Assembly: GCA_021229015.1 (NCBI GenBank)
Contig: CM037781.1
Coordinates: 65,150,839 to 65,214,838, forward strand
Source of the DNA: Solen grandis
Taxonomy: Eukaryota > Mollusca > Bivalvia > Adapedonta > Solenidae
Length of the DNA stretch: 64,000 nt
Direction of reading: 5' to 3'
Part shown: positions 1 through 10,490 of the stretch, piece after piece
Position numbering within the stretch: position 1 is the first letter of the stretch
How the letters are laid out: each line of letters begins with the position of its first letter
Program-made: the position numbers and the translations under genes
The notes under the pieces: model-generated
What the model was told of the DNA's origin: nothing
The model's database searches: none
What the model saw: the letters and a program-made list of their open reading frames with translations, nothing else

Positions 1-1077
1 GAAAAAGAAAAGTGAAAAAATGTAAAAAATATAATAAGAATATACACGATTTCCGACTAACTGCAAATAATGAATAGATAAGAACACAACGAATATTACA
101 AATCACAATCTTATATTATATATGAATACTCGTACTTATGATAAGATTAAATAAATGTCATAAAAAGTGACGTATATACATATACAGAGGTATCGGTTAT
201 ATATGTTTATTCGTATTATAACATTTAACACTTTGCACACCACATAATGTATGAATCTTGCAGATTCTCCTGCCAGAATATGTAGATTTTATCATTCTCA
301 ATCTCAGAATTCATTTATAACATTTCAGAACTGACACCGCGAAAGTAACTAAAATGTGATTTTACAGAAAATCAAAACACACACATTAAAAATCCACTGA
401 AGAGTGACAATTTTAAAGACATTAAAATGACACAATACAACAATATATTGAACGTGCTTTCTACTTCTTTGATTTTCTACTATTTATTATAATATAATAT
501 TTATTATAATAAAATATGTTATTTTTCAAATGCTACAAAGAAATTGAATTATTATATAAATGTGTTTGTTAAGTTAAATAAGTGAATGTCCCATAAAACG
601 TTGTTGTTGTTTTTTATGGTGTTTTGAATGTATATGAATCAAACAAAGTGCTGCCACTTTACAGTATCACACCAAGAAGTCGTGTGGCTTTATTCAAATA
701 ATATGTCATGCCACTAGATTATGGTTGAATGCTACAGTTTGATAGCAATGTCTGTCACAAATCAATATAGACTCAATTTGAATTAAATATTGTTGATAGA
801 GTGTAAAACCCTTAAAAAAATAAAGCACTTAAAATGACTTCAAATGGCTATTCAAAGAGGAAATACAACCTTAAAGTCCGCGAAATGATTTTTATGAATA
901 TACACAATAATTACTGTAATAGAGGAATAGTCATACAGACAGATCTGAAAAAAAATATAATCGTCATGTGTGTTTGTTTAATGACCTTTTTCCAAACCAA
1001 CATGCAAATTTACCTTTGATAAGAACTAAATATGTGCATCTTACTAACAAATGCAATACATCATTAAAGAGATATTG
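1..1077. other. AT-rich DNA, no gene seen
   Basis: AT-rich sequence with no recognisable protein, RNA gene or clear repeat. The small open frames between 834 and 1077 have skewed composition and no recognisable motif; I treat them as chance. Confidence 0.5.
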
Positions 1078-1150
1078 TTGGTTTTTTTTGTTTGTTTGTT
1101 TGTTTGTTGTTTTTTTTTTTTGTTTTTTTTTTTTGTTGTTGTTTTTTTTT
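1078..1150. repeat. T-rich low-complexity tract
   Basis: About 73 bases of T with scattered G (TTTG and GTT runs). Read on the minus strand it is an A-rich tail directly downstream of the GC-rich block at 1151-1345, which fits the 3' tail of a minus-strand retroposed sequence. Confidence 0.7.
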
Positions 1151-1345
1151 ATTCCGTCCGAGCATCGGGAGGTTATCCAGGGACCGGGAAATATTGGCCA
1201 CCGGCTGCCCGGTATCCGTCCGATGCGCGGCCGTCGTGTAGTTGGTACACCGACGAGTATTCTTCATCAGATTTCTCTGGCTACGGACCATTTTGAGTTT
1301 CGGCCGAACATTGGCGGAACACCTTTCAATTTGAAAGCATAAAAT
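1151..1345 (-). mobile_element. GC-rich island ending in an A-rich tail; possible retroposed fragment
   Basis: This block is far richer in G+C than its surroundings and is open in several frames on both strands, as expected for GC-rich DNA without stops rather than proof of coding. On the minus strand it ends in ACGGAATAAAAAA and continues into the long A-rich tract, the layout of a retroposed SINE, LINE end or processed transcript. I do not recognise the sequence. It could instead be an exon next to a polypyrimidine tract. Confidence 0.3.
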
Positions 1346-1867
1346 AGAGAACGAATATAAGTGCAAGTTTAAAGGAACTCGGCGTCCTTAGGATCTTTAA
1401 AAACATTGGACAGTCTACAGGAGACCGATAGGCATATATGGAATGGTATTTAAGTAATAATACAGTGTGCTTTGTGATAATAACATTATGCTTTGTGACC
1501 ATGTTAATATGCTTATTGGCAATGCCAATTTGCTTTGTGACTTTGTGACAACGGCATTAACTTTGATGAGAGTCGTGTTGTGCTTCATGACCATTTCTAT
1601 GTGCTGGCTAAAATCTTTAATTATTTGTTAAGACTGTCTTGTGTATGATTGCAGAGCTTGAAGTACCAATCTATTCGATAACAATGTTCTAACAACCTAC
1701 ACAATATTTAACTAAATCTAACCCGCACCCACCATTATCACCGAGCACCAAGCATAATGCAACAACGCATGGTGAAAACCACAATATTTTACGCCACATT
1801 CTAGCAACAGATGTCGCTTTCAAATCAAAGCGCCGAAACCGCTGGGAGAACAGTGTTTTAATGTTTC

Positions 1868-2142
1868 TTTTTTATTGGGTTTAACGTTCAGCGACAGTAT
1901 TTCAGACATTTGGAGACGATGTCTACTTAAGACAGATATAGTGCTGCCACAATGCAGTATCACGCAGTAGACATGTAGCATGATACTACAACTAGTCACA
2001 TTATCCTGACACTGGACAAACCAGTCCTCGCATCACTCTTATAAGCTGAGGTCGAAGCAAGGGGCTATACCACTACAATTTTATTACACTTTGGTATGTC
2101 GCGGTCGAGGATCGAACCTTCCATTTCCCGATTCCGGAACTT
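1868..2142 (-). mobile_element. tRNA-derived SINE, family A (copy 1)
   Basis: Minus-strand copy of the same family as the reference copy at 57933-58240. The window's plus strand shows the tail (GGGTTTAACGTTCAGCGACAG), the core (ATAGTGCTGCCACAATGCAG, CATGTAGCATGATAC) and the head-side block with GGTATGTCGCGGTCGAGGATCG. The tRNA head is degraded. The match is end to end, with scattered substitutions. Confidence 0.75.
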
Positions 2143-2766
2143 TTGTTTTTAATGATGTCGCATTTATTTTATATATTCTTGTAAATTAAATAAGCGAGTA
2201 TCAAATTTTCATGCGACGCAAAATTAACCCAAAGTTACGATCTTTTTTTGACTTGTGTAAATAAGGTCGTAACAAAAAAAAGAAATTTGTTTAAATTGAC
2301 AGTGCCAGTATGCTAAGAAGTAGATGCTAACTACCAAATGATACATAACAAATAAGAAGAGCAAGAAAGCATGTAGCCTTGTCGCATTTCTTAGAAGTGT
2401 ATAGTGCTAATCTTTCTGTTAACTAACAAATAAGAAGTGCAAGAAGATATGTTTATAAAATTTGTAAGTTAATGGCAATGGAATGCAGTCCTTAAAATTA
2501 TTCGTGCGTACAAACGCAAAAAGTTAAAACATTTGCAAATATGATAGCACTTGTTGAAAAGTTGACACATAGCACCAGGCAGAAAGCATTACACCATAAT
2601 CGAAACTGGGAACCAAAATGAGCATTTACATTTCTTGTATATGTAATTTCAAATGATGAAATCCAGCCAATGAAGGTGAACAAATTAATTAATAACTTGC
2701 GCATTTACTATTTTTATTACAGTTTATTTAATACTTAAAATTTAAGAGTCTACAGCTGGCCCTAAA

Positions 2767-2855
2767 ATGTTTTCGATGCAGAATAATTGCGTGCTTCTAC
2801 AGAACAGAATTGCAGCAAACTTTCTCAAATATCTAAAAATAGGAGCTACGGAAGT
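2767..2855 (+). other. Candidate exon or small ORF with strong splice donor
   Basis: An ATG at 2767 opens 29 codons that run directly into GTAAGT at 2856-2861, a consensus splice donor. A pyrimidine-rich acceptor-like CTTCTACAG ends at 2802, so the exon could instead be 2803-2855, reading NRIAANFLKYLKIGATE. Without splicing, the frame stops one codon after the donor. The peptide is amphipathic but unrecognised. With an AT-rich background this may be chance. Confidence 0.25.
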
Positions 2856-2959
2856 GTAAGTGGTTATATTTTAACATTAACATTATATTTCATATACATT
2901 TATACAGATATATATTAAATTCCATTTGTGTATTTAGTTATTCTTCAACATTAAAATGT

Positions 2960-3165
2960 GTTTGCAGATTTCACGCCGACAGAATTTCAGTTATTAAGAG
3001 ACAGATATAGCGCTGCCGCACTGTAGTATTCAGTCCCATTAAGAATCACTCGTGTAACTACCATTATATGCTGAGAACCAAGCAAGGTAGCTATACCAAT
3101 AGATTTTACGACTTTGGTATATCGCGGGTGGATGTTCCAATCACTCGCCCACAGGGACCTATAAA
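2960..3165 (-). mobile_element. tRNA-derived SINE, family A (copy 2, degraded)
   Basis: A more diverged and internally shortened copy. Recognisable blocks are CGCCGACAGAATTTCAG, ACAGATATAGCGCTGCCGCA, TTATATGCTGAGAACCAAGC and TTTGGTATATCGCGG. It lies about 0.8 kb from copy 1 in the same orientation. Confidence 0.65.
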
Positions 3166-4954
3166 TATCAAATTACATGTAAACAATTAAAGGGGAGTTT
3201 TCATCATTAAACATGACTGTATAACAGAAGTGGAAATGTGAGCTTCCACTGGTAATCGAACCACACACCATTTCAATATCACGGGTTACTCTACATACAC
3301 AGCTATGAAGGCCCTATGATCGAACCAGTCAGTGAAAATGCTTGCCATACCACGGTTTGCCATTATCACCAAGCACGATGAAATTGTCAAGAAACAATGC
3401 GCGACATCAGCAAGCATGGTAATGCTTGAATTTCATAAAGCATGGTTTCCATGTGATCAATGACTATGGAAGGCAACGAAGCATATTGCCGTCAAGCGAA
3501 TGCGAATGTCTCTACACATAATGCACTTGTAAAAACGCATCGATATCACAAGCGCACAAAGATGCCACCAAGCAAAATGAAATTGTATTCAAAATAATGA
3601 CATAGTCACCAAGCATGATGTAACTTTTGCTTTAATACCATTCCACAGATGTGACCTACATAAATTCATATGATCCTGTAAAGAAGTTTTGTTGATTCTA
3701 TGTTTTTGAAAATCCTTCTCCACTACATCAATGGCAAAAACATCAAGGTCAACCAAACACCACATGTTCATCTTTTTTTTAATGTTACTCAAGCATGCAC
3801 TGACTATGCGCACAGACTACCGTCAGCAAAGAAGTATTATAATGATTTAATTTCAAAACCTGCTTGCATATTTTCAAATAAATGTATAGCGGTTAAGATA
3901 TTTACATATTTTTGATTTAAGGTCGTACTAGATATTGTATGGGAACCTATCAAATTGCAATAAAAATAAAATGACGCTTCGGGCATAAGCTTGAATTCAA
4001 CATGTGAATTGCCAGGTACAACAATAAGATATAATGAATGCAATACGGAAAAAGAGACCCCGTGCAGAGGTGCAGTTGACATTGTTGACTTTTTAGAATA
4101 TAAGAAAATCTCACACATGCTCCTTACAGCCCCGATCTTGTGTCATTTGGCTTTGCAATTTTCCAAAGGCAGAAAGAGATTTAAGGGGAAACCGCTCAGA
4201 AAACTTCCATGAACTATAAATGACATTGAGATCTGCAGTTTGCCAATATAAGAAATCCTGTTACAGACAGTTTTTGCGTAATGGATCAAATAGTACCGAA
4301 AATGGGTCAAAACGGCTTGAAATACTTCGATAAATGGACTTGACGTCTTTGTAAGTCAAAATGCTCCATTATTAGTTGCATATTTCAAAATGTGTGTCTG
4401 CATAATTATGTTCTCGTTGTGTTAAGAGTGAAATTTTCAGGAATAGTTCCAGATAGAATGCAATGTTAACAAGCACAATCTCAAAACATTAGGGACAGGC
4501 CTCGAATATTTCAGTTGATTGTTCATCATCACATAAATCAGTTGTTATATAGACACAAACAAGCTACATATACATGAGTAAACATAAACAAAAGCACTTT
4601 ATATCACACAGTGAAAACACTGAATATAATGGGCATTATTTTTATTATTATATTAAAATGATGCAGTTTATTCTTTCTAGAAATTATCGTCTGCGTTTAA
4701 CTGTAACGGTACCTGTCGTAGGTATTGTTAGGTTCCAGGTTGATTCCTATATTCGTACCAGGGTCTTTTTGTTAACCTTTTCAACCTATGGATCGCATGC
4801 AGCTTTGTTACATGGGTCGAAGGATAAGAAATAGTTTTTTCGCCCTCCCCACCTCATACTGTTTCATGATATTCATATGTATAAATGTAATGTTTTAGCG
4901 AGAATGATTTCTTCGTCGTTATTAAAGACGATTTCCTGTGTGAATATATAGGAG
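3166..4954. other. No gene seen
   Basis: AT-rich sequence with short open frames only (for example 3991-4212 and 4574-4834, the latter with no recognisable domain). No RNA gene, transposon end or strong tandem repeat was recognised. Confidence 0.4.
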
Positions 4955-5403
4955 CTGAAATGAATTGCCAGAGGCTCGCTTAATAACATTTTATGAACTA
5001 GTTTGGTAAATTTGATATGAAATGACAATTCATGTCAGATTCTTTTTATCATACGACCTATGCTGACAGTAAATCGCGATCAAAACAACAAACAAACAAA
5101 AAACATGAATGACTCGACTGTGAGCGAATTACTATTTGTAATCGCTAAGAAAATAGTTTCAAATAATAACTGAAAATAACGACTTAACGTCTGTATTTCT
5201 CATACATTTTCAACTTCATATCAATAATGTATCTTTATGATCAAAGTTAGTTGCATCAAACACGATCATGAGTCGGAGTGATGTTATTCGGCATAAAAGT
5301 AACGTAATGTAACGTTGTTTTAATCATAAGAAAATATGTGATGGTTATACGAAACCAGAAACAGCTGTTTGGGCATAATGCCATATGATAAAACCCGCTA
5401 TGA
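4955..5403 (+). mobile_element. Dispersed MITE-like repeat, copy 1
   Basis: About 450 bp similar to 49040-49507 in the same orientation. The inner part, 5044-5403, is bounded by inverted TTTTATCATACGAC and GCCATATGATAAAA, which match apart from one position each. Shared inner blocks include GACAGTAAATCGCGAT, TTTCTCATACATTTTCAAC and AAACAGCTGTTT. It codes for nothing recognisable, so it is best seen as a non-autonomous DNA element. Confidence 0.6.
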
Positions 5404-5504
5404 AATAGGTACCTAGGGTATGGAACCTAATTTTACCGTGATGTTTTGATCATGTTGACTGGATACTAGTAGGCTTTGTCCTAGTACATGTAAATTTCTG
5501 TCTA

Positions 5505-6252
5505 GCTCTGTCTTATACATGTACTGCATTATCTTCGGTCGTTTTGCCCTGCCTTTTCATAGACTCTCCTTTCGGCTGACGTCTAGCTCTGTCCTATATT
5601 GCATTGCCTTCGGTCGTTTTGCTTTGTCTTTATATCGACTCTCCTTTCGGCCGACGTCTGGCTCTTCCCTATATTGCATTGCCTTCGGTCGTTTTGCCTT
5701 GTCTTTACATCGACTCTCCTTTCGGCCGACGTCTAGCTCTGCCATACATTGCATGCTTTCGGTCGTTTTGCCATGCCTTTACATCGACTCTCCTTCGGCC
5801 ACGTCTGCTCTCTATATTGCATTGCCTTCGGTCGTTTTGCCTTGTCTTTACATCGACTCTCCTTTCGGCCGACGTCTAGGTCTTCCCAGTATTGCATTGC
5901 TTTCGGTCGTTTTGCCATGCCTTTACATCGACTCTCCTTCGGCCGACGTCTAGCTCTGCCATACATTGCATTGCTTTCGGTCGTTTTGCCCTGCCTTTAC
6001 ATCGACTCTCCTTCGGCCGACGTCTAGCTCTGCTATATATTGTATGCCTTCGGTCGTTTCGCTCTGCCTTAACATTGATTCTCCTTTCAGCCGACGCCTA
6101 GGTCTTCCCAGTATTGCATTGCCTTCGGTCGTTTTGCAATGCCTTTATATCGGCTATCCTTTCGGCCAACGTGTAGCTCTGCCCTATATTGCATTGCATC
6201 CGGTCATTTTGCTTTGCCTTGCCTTTGCATCGACTCTCCTTTTGGCCTACAA
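5505..6252. repeat. 75-bp tandem satellite, about 10 units
   Basis: The block TTCGGTCGTTTTGC recurs at about 5534, 5609, 5684, 5758, 5827, 5902, 5976, 6049 and 6124, with a diverged unit at about 6199. Spacing is 73-75 bp with one 69-bp unit. Units also share CGACTCTCCTTTCGGCCGAC. Because 75 is a multiple of three, an open frame in one unit tends to stay open in the next, which produces repetitive 25-residue frames on both strands. These frames are not evidence of a gene. Confidence 0.92.
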
Positions 6253-7064
6253 GATTGTTCACAATTTTTGCGTTTGATGCTATCCACTCTTATATACTTT
6301 AATAGTGTGTGCATAAATGGATTTACATATATTGCAATGTGAATCTTGCACAAATTACTTATCAATTGGAGACTAATGAAACCATGTTGGATGACAATGT
6401 TAATGGACATAAATTTGTATATGGACATACTGCATCGGTCTTTATTTGATAGTACCTAAAAGAATAAACAGACGAAACACTGAATGAAATTCCAAAGTAT
6501 ATGCAAAAATCTATAGTTATAAACAAGCCAAAACAGTTAATATAAACAGTAAATATGAACAAGCAAAATTACAACTTACGAATAATTGAAACCAGTAAAT
6601 ATGACCAAATAAAAAATATAACCGAACGAAAAAAAAAATATAACGCCTAATACACATGTATAAACAAACGGAAATAAACAGACAAGATATAAACACTAAG
6701 TATACGCAGCACATTATATAAACAACATTGAACATGAGCTTCAACACGAAATGTAACCACTTAATAACAAGCCAAATCATTAAATACAAATTCAAATACC
6801 TAATACATGTACATATAAATAAACGGGAAAAACGATGAAAGCATGAAACATCAACAACATAAAGCAATTAATATTCTAAACACTGATTACGAGAATAAAC
6901 AAAGACCTAGAACCGTAAGCGGCATCTCGGTTTTCACTTTTTATCTGATCAACTTGAACACATTATTTCAACTCTGGAAAACAATTTTCAATATGGACAG
7001 AATGCGAAAATCCGCATTGAAAAAGGAGTTCAAGTTCTTGAGTTATAAGCAATTAAGCATGCAG
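6253..7064. other. AT-rich spacer with ATAAACA-like monotony
   Basis: The stretch 6440-6840 is a degenerate low-complexity sequence dominated by AAATA, ATAAACA and ACAAAT words. The minus-strand frame 6517-6867 is made of hydrophobic and Cys residues from this composition and does not look like a real protein. Confidence 0.5.
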
Positions 7065-8004
7065 CGCACTCCCTAGCGAAAAATCAATCAAACTTAAAAT
7101 ATCTTGACGTAATTACTTTAGTACATATCATTCGATAATGTGTTTAAAATTATAAGAATTTAGCATTTCGCATCAATTCGCAAACATTTGTCAATTGGAG
7201 TGTAGAGGCGATAGCCTAACAAAGGCGGGGTTCATGTAACTTCTCATTTTGAACATAACTTTTTATGGAAAGAGTTTTTCAAGAACTAAAACTTTTGTCC
7301 GTATACTCTCGATAAAATATTTTTGGTTTTGGAGCTATTTTGGGCCGAAGAAAAAAACAACAACCGTAAAATGACCTAGACCTTTACATTTTTCAACTTT
7401 TTAAATTGTCTGGCTCTTTGAATCAAAAAGCTACATTACCAGTAAAAAAAATGATGGATATAGAATAAAAAATAAACTTAGGAGCGACAAAAAAACAACA
7501 ACTAAAAAGTAACGCGAAGTTTGACCGCATACTATGGACAAACCAAACATACCCTAAATTCGCCAACCCATATATTTTGTTGATATATGTCTTGCAAATC
7601 ATATACAGCAAACAAAATTCTTCTATCTTATCTCAAACAAAAATTGGCAGGTTTTTTGTAGACCTACCCTGATTTGCACAGTTTTTAGCAAAGTTCGAAT
7701 TTTCAACCTTCGGTAGCTTAATAACTTTCACCTACTTCTATACTTGGAACTCATATTTTATTAAGCTATCAACAAGGAACAGAATCGGACCTCGAATTAC
7801 TGAATTAATAGCAAATATATATAAATAAATTTCATGTAAAACGCCCCCTAGCGGGAAATGCAAAACATGAATGGAAATTTTCTCAACGTTAGGAACATTT
7901 TCCAATACGTTTTAAAAACTGATTAAAATTTCATAAATGTGGCTTTTCTGACACGGAGAATTGCCGTTCACAAAAAGGGTAAGAAAAATAATTTTAAAAA
8001 AAAA
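7065..8004. repeat. Diverged ~0.8-1 kb tandem array, unit 1
   Basis: Shares ordered blocks with 8220-8460 plus 10490-10900 and with 10980-11890. The blocks are GAAAGAGTTTTTCAAGAACT, CTCTCGATAAAATATTTTT, TTTGGAGCTA, ATGACCT-ACCTTT, TATGTCTTGCAAATC, CAGTTTTTAGCAAAGTTCGA, CAACAAGGAACAGAAT and CCCCCTAGCGGGAAATG. The anchor CCCTAGCG recurs at about 7070 and 7845. No coding potential is evident. Confidence 0.6.
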
Positions 8005-8030
8005 CTAGAGTCGCTAACGCGACAGCATCG
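8005..8030 (-). repeat. Helitron-like 3' end (CTAG plus hairpin)
   Basis: Read on the minus strand, a GC hairpin (stem GTCGC/GCGAC) is followed immediately by CTAG and then a T run. Known Helitrons end in CTRR preceded by a short hairpin and insert between A and T. The same arrangement occurs at 11892-11925. The 5' partner was not located, so this is a terminus only. Confidence 0.4.
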
Positions 8031-8470
8031 GTTTTTGCAGATACAACAATCTTTGGTGCCTAATAATGCAAGTTCCATTTGGTAAAGTCTAGAAGTTGCA
8101 TGATTCGAACATTCAGTTTCCATTTTGAAGCATAAAAACTAATTTACAATTGATGAACAATAAATCAAACTTTGAACTGTCGTAAAAATAAGCAAATCAT
8201 GCCCAGTCTTTAAAATCATAGCATCACTGGAAAGAGTTCTTTAAGCACTTAGACTTTTGTACATAAAATATTTTTAGTTTAGGACCTACTTTGGACAGAA
8301 TAACAAACAAATAATCGTAATATGACATTGACATTTGCATTGTTTTTGAATTTTTAATTATGAGAAATATATAACCACATTACCTCTGAAAATGTCATGC
8401 AGATTGATCGAAAAATAAATTCAGGGTCGACAATAAACCGGAAAAAATCAAGTTTTTTTGTTTTGTTTTT
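8031..8470. repeat. Tandem array unit 2, left half (interrupted)
   Basis: Left half of a unit of the 7-12 kb array, with GAAAGAGTTCTTTAAGCACTT, ATAAAATATTTTTAGTTT, TCGTAATATGACATTGACAT and GGTCGACAATAAACC. The unit breaks at about 8470, where a 2-kb element begins, and resumes at about 10490 with ATCAAATATTTTATTG and CTAGAACACAAACCATG. Confidence 0.6.
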
Positions 8471-8518
8471 AGGTCACCAGAGCACGAAGTGCTCAGGGTG
8501 AGCTATTGGGATCACCCT

Positions 8519-8598
8519 TCGTCCGTCGTCCGTCGTCGTCCGTCATCCGTCGTCTGTCGTCCGTCGACCGTCGTCTGTCGTCCGTCGTCCGTCGTCAA
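8519..8598. repeat. CCGTCGT-rich simple tandem repeat
   Basis: About 80 bases of CCGTCGT, CCGTCAT and CTGTCGT units at the start of the 2-kb element. Confidence 0.85.
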
Positions 8599-8599
8599 C

Positions 8600-9280
8600 A
8601 ATTTGCTTTAAAAGACATCTCCTCTGACACCGCTGGACAGAATTTGATAAAATTTGGCATGTATGATCCTTGGGTGGGCCTCTACAAAAATTGCTCAAAT
8701 AAAGTTGATCCATGAAGAACTCTGGTTGCCATGGCAACAAATAGAAAAAATAATTGAAAACTTTGAAAATCATATCCTCTGAAACCGCTGGACAGAATTT
8801 GATAAAACTTGGCATGTATGATCCTTGGGTGGGTCTCTACAAAAATTGCTCAAATAAAGTTGATCCATGAAGAACTGTGGTTGCCATGGCAACAAATAGA
8901 ATTTTTTTTGAAAACTTTGAAAATCATATCCTCTGAAACCGCTGGACAGAATTTGATAAAACTTGGCATGTATGATCCTTGGATAGGCCTCTACAAAAAT
9001 TGCTCAAATAAAGTTGATCCATGAAGAACTGTGGTTGCCATGGCAACAAATAGAAAAAATAATTGAAAACTTTGAAAATCATCTCCTCTGAAACCGCTGG
9101 ACAGAATTTGATAAAACTTGGCATGTATGATCCTTGGGTAGGCCTCTACAAAAATTGCTCAAATAAAATTGATCCATGAAGAACTGTGGTTGCCATGGCA
9201 ACAAATAGAATTTTTTTTTGAAAACTTTGAAAATCATCTCCTCTGAAACAAATGGTCAGAATTTATTTTCCTTTGGCACA
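8600..9280. repeat. 155-bp tandem repeat, four clear units plus a diverged one
   Basis: GACAGAATTTGATAAAA recurs near 8636, 8791, 8945 and 9100 (spacing 154-155 bp), with a fifth diverged unit near 9255. Each unit carries GGCATGTATGATCCTTGG, TCAAATAAAGTTGATCCATG and GGTTGCCATGGCAACAAAT, the last containing the palindrome TTGCCATGGCAA. Open frames inside it (8506-8715, 8809-9024 and the opposite strand) repeat with the unit and are not genes. Confidence 0.9.
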
Positions 9281-9532
9281 AATAGTCATCTCATGAATGT
9301 CTACCATAATTGCTAAAAAAAGTTATCCCTTGAAAAACCCCAGGGGGTTGGAATTTCCTTCTCTAAAATTTTTTATTTAATTTCCTTTGGCCCAAAACCT
9401 CATGAATGTATACCAATATGGCTAAAATAAAGTTAATTCTTAAAAAAATGAGGTCCCTAGGGGGTTGGCTAATTCTCTTATATACTCTATATAGAAAACA
9501 TCAAAATTCTTCTTCTGTGCAAAGGCCAATAT

Positions 9533-9551
9533 GGGGCCGAAATTTGGCCCC
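9533..9551. repeat. GGGGCC...GGCCCC hairpin
   Basis: Perfect inverted GGGGCC/GGCCCC with a 7-base AT spacer, inside the right part of the 2-kb element. It could be structural in that element; no function can be read from it. Confidence 0.5.
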
Positions 9552-9599
9552 ATTACCATCCGTAAAAGTATATATTTTTCCTCAACTGTAGGTGAAAAT

Positions 9600-9628
9600 T
9601 CCCCCCCCCCCCCCCCCAAAAAAAAAAT
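9600..9628. repeat. Poly-C followed by poly-A
   Basis: About 18 C followed by 9 A. Homopolymer of this length is unstable and sequence length here may be unreliable. Confidence 0.85.
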
Positions 9629-10490
9629 AAATAAATTAATAATAAAAAAATAAAATACATGTAAAAGACCGTTGATGATCCGCATTTTTGGCTTTTCTCC
9701 GCATTTTACACACTTCTCCTTCTCAATTTGTTTTGTTTTTTCTCATGTAACTGGTAATCCGCCTGGTAATCTAAAGAGAACTAAAAAGAGAGAGGAAAAA
9801 ACTTGAAATGAGCTTATCTGTTTAACTCTATTTTGCATAAAATTCTGCCAGATTCATGGCGATGTCACGTACGCAAATTGCCGATTTTGTTACGAAAATA
9901 TTTTAATGTAGAGATGCATTGTTTTGTGGATAAAAGCTAAAAAGACACACTGTAGGTAATTTGGAGAGTACTTTTAGTATTTTGCAAAATAGATTCACAA
10001 CTTTCTCTGACCATGTAAATAAAATTAATAACCAAAAAAGCTTTGCATTTCCAAATGTCATCAGTTTTCGCGGATTTACTTTCTCTTTTGACAACTTGTA
10101 AATAAAAGGAATCTGAAACGATATTAAAGAATTTTCGAAATATTTTGTTACAGATTGTTATTTAAAAGTTTAATCATGTTATGTAAAAGTTAAATCAACC
10201 ATTTTAACGAAATGCTTTCATTTTCTTCCCATACAAAAAGCCCTGTGTCTTTCAAACTATCACATCGTGTAACTGCAACTGATAATACAATATATTATAT
10301 TATCTTCAATTAATAAATTTCAGAATTTTGCTTCCATGAAATTAATGGTCAGGATTGATTTCATGAATGTCTGCCATGATTGCTAAAATGAAGTTGATCT
10401 CTGGTTTGTCATTTGATTTCCTTACAGAAAAAATCATCTTGAATATGCTGATTTACACTGGTGAGCGTTTATGGCCATTGGGCCTCTTGT

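Larger units (their letters stand above)
8471..10490 (+). mobile_element. Non-autonomous 2-kb element carrying 155-bp tandem repeats
   Basis: Starts at AGGTCACCAGAGCACGAAGT with a small hairpin (GAGCAC/GTGCTC), then GGTGAGCTATTGGGATCACC, a CCGTCGT-rich tract and a tandem array. It ends near CACTGGTGAGCGTTTATGG followed by GGCCATTGGGCC and TCTTGTTTTT. Boundaries are set by the interrupted repeat unit around it, since the flanks join to rebuild a unit like 11370-11450. No transposase frame is present. Its superfamily is not certain. Confidence 0.6.

Noticed and set aside
5519..6277. Long overlapping open frames on both strands, up to 144 codons
   Set aside because: They are translations of the 75-bp satellite; the unit length is a multiple of three, so frames stay open without coding.
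6517..6867. 116-codon hydrophobic, Cys-rich minus-strand frame
   Set aside because: Arises from AT-rich ATAAACA-type low complexity; no protein motif.
8506..9124. Several open frames of 66-90 codons
   Set aside because: Repeat with the 155-bp tandem unit on both strands; not genes.
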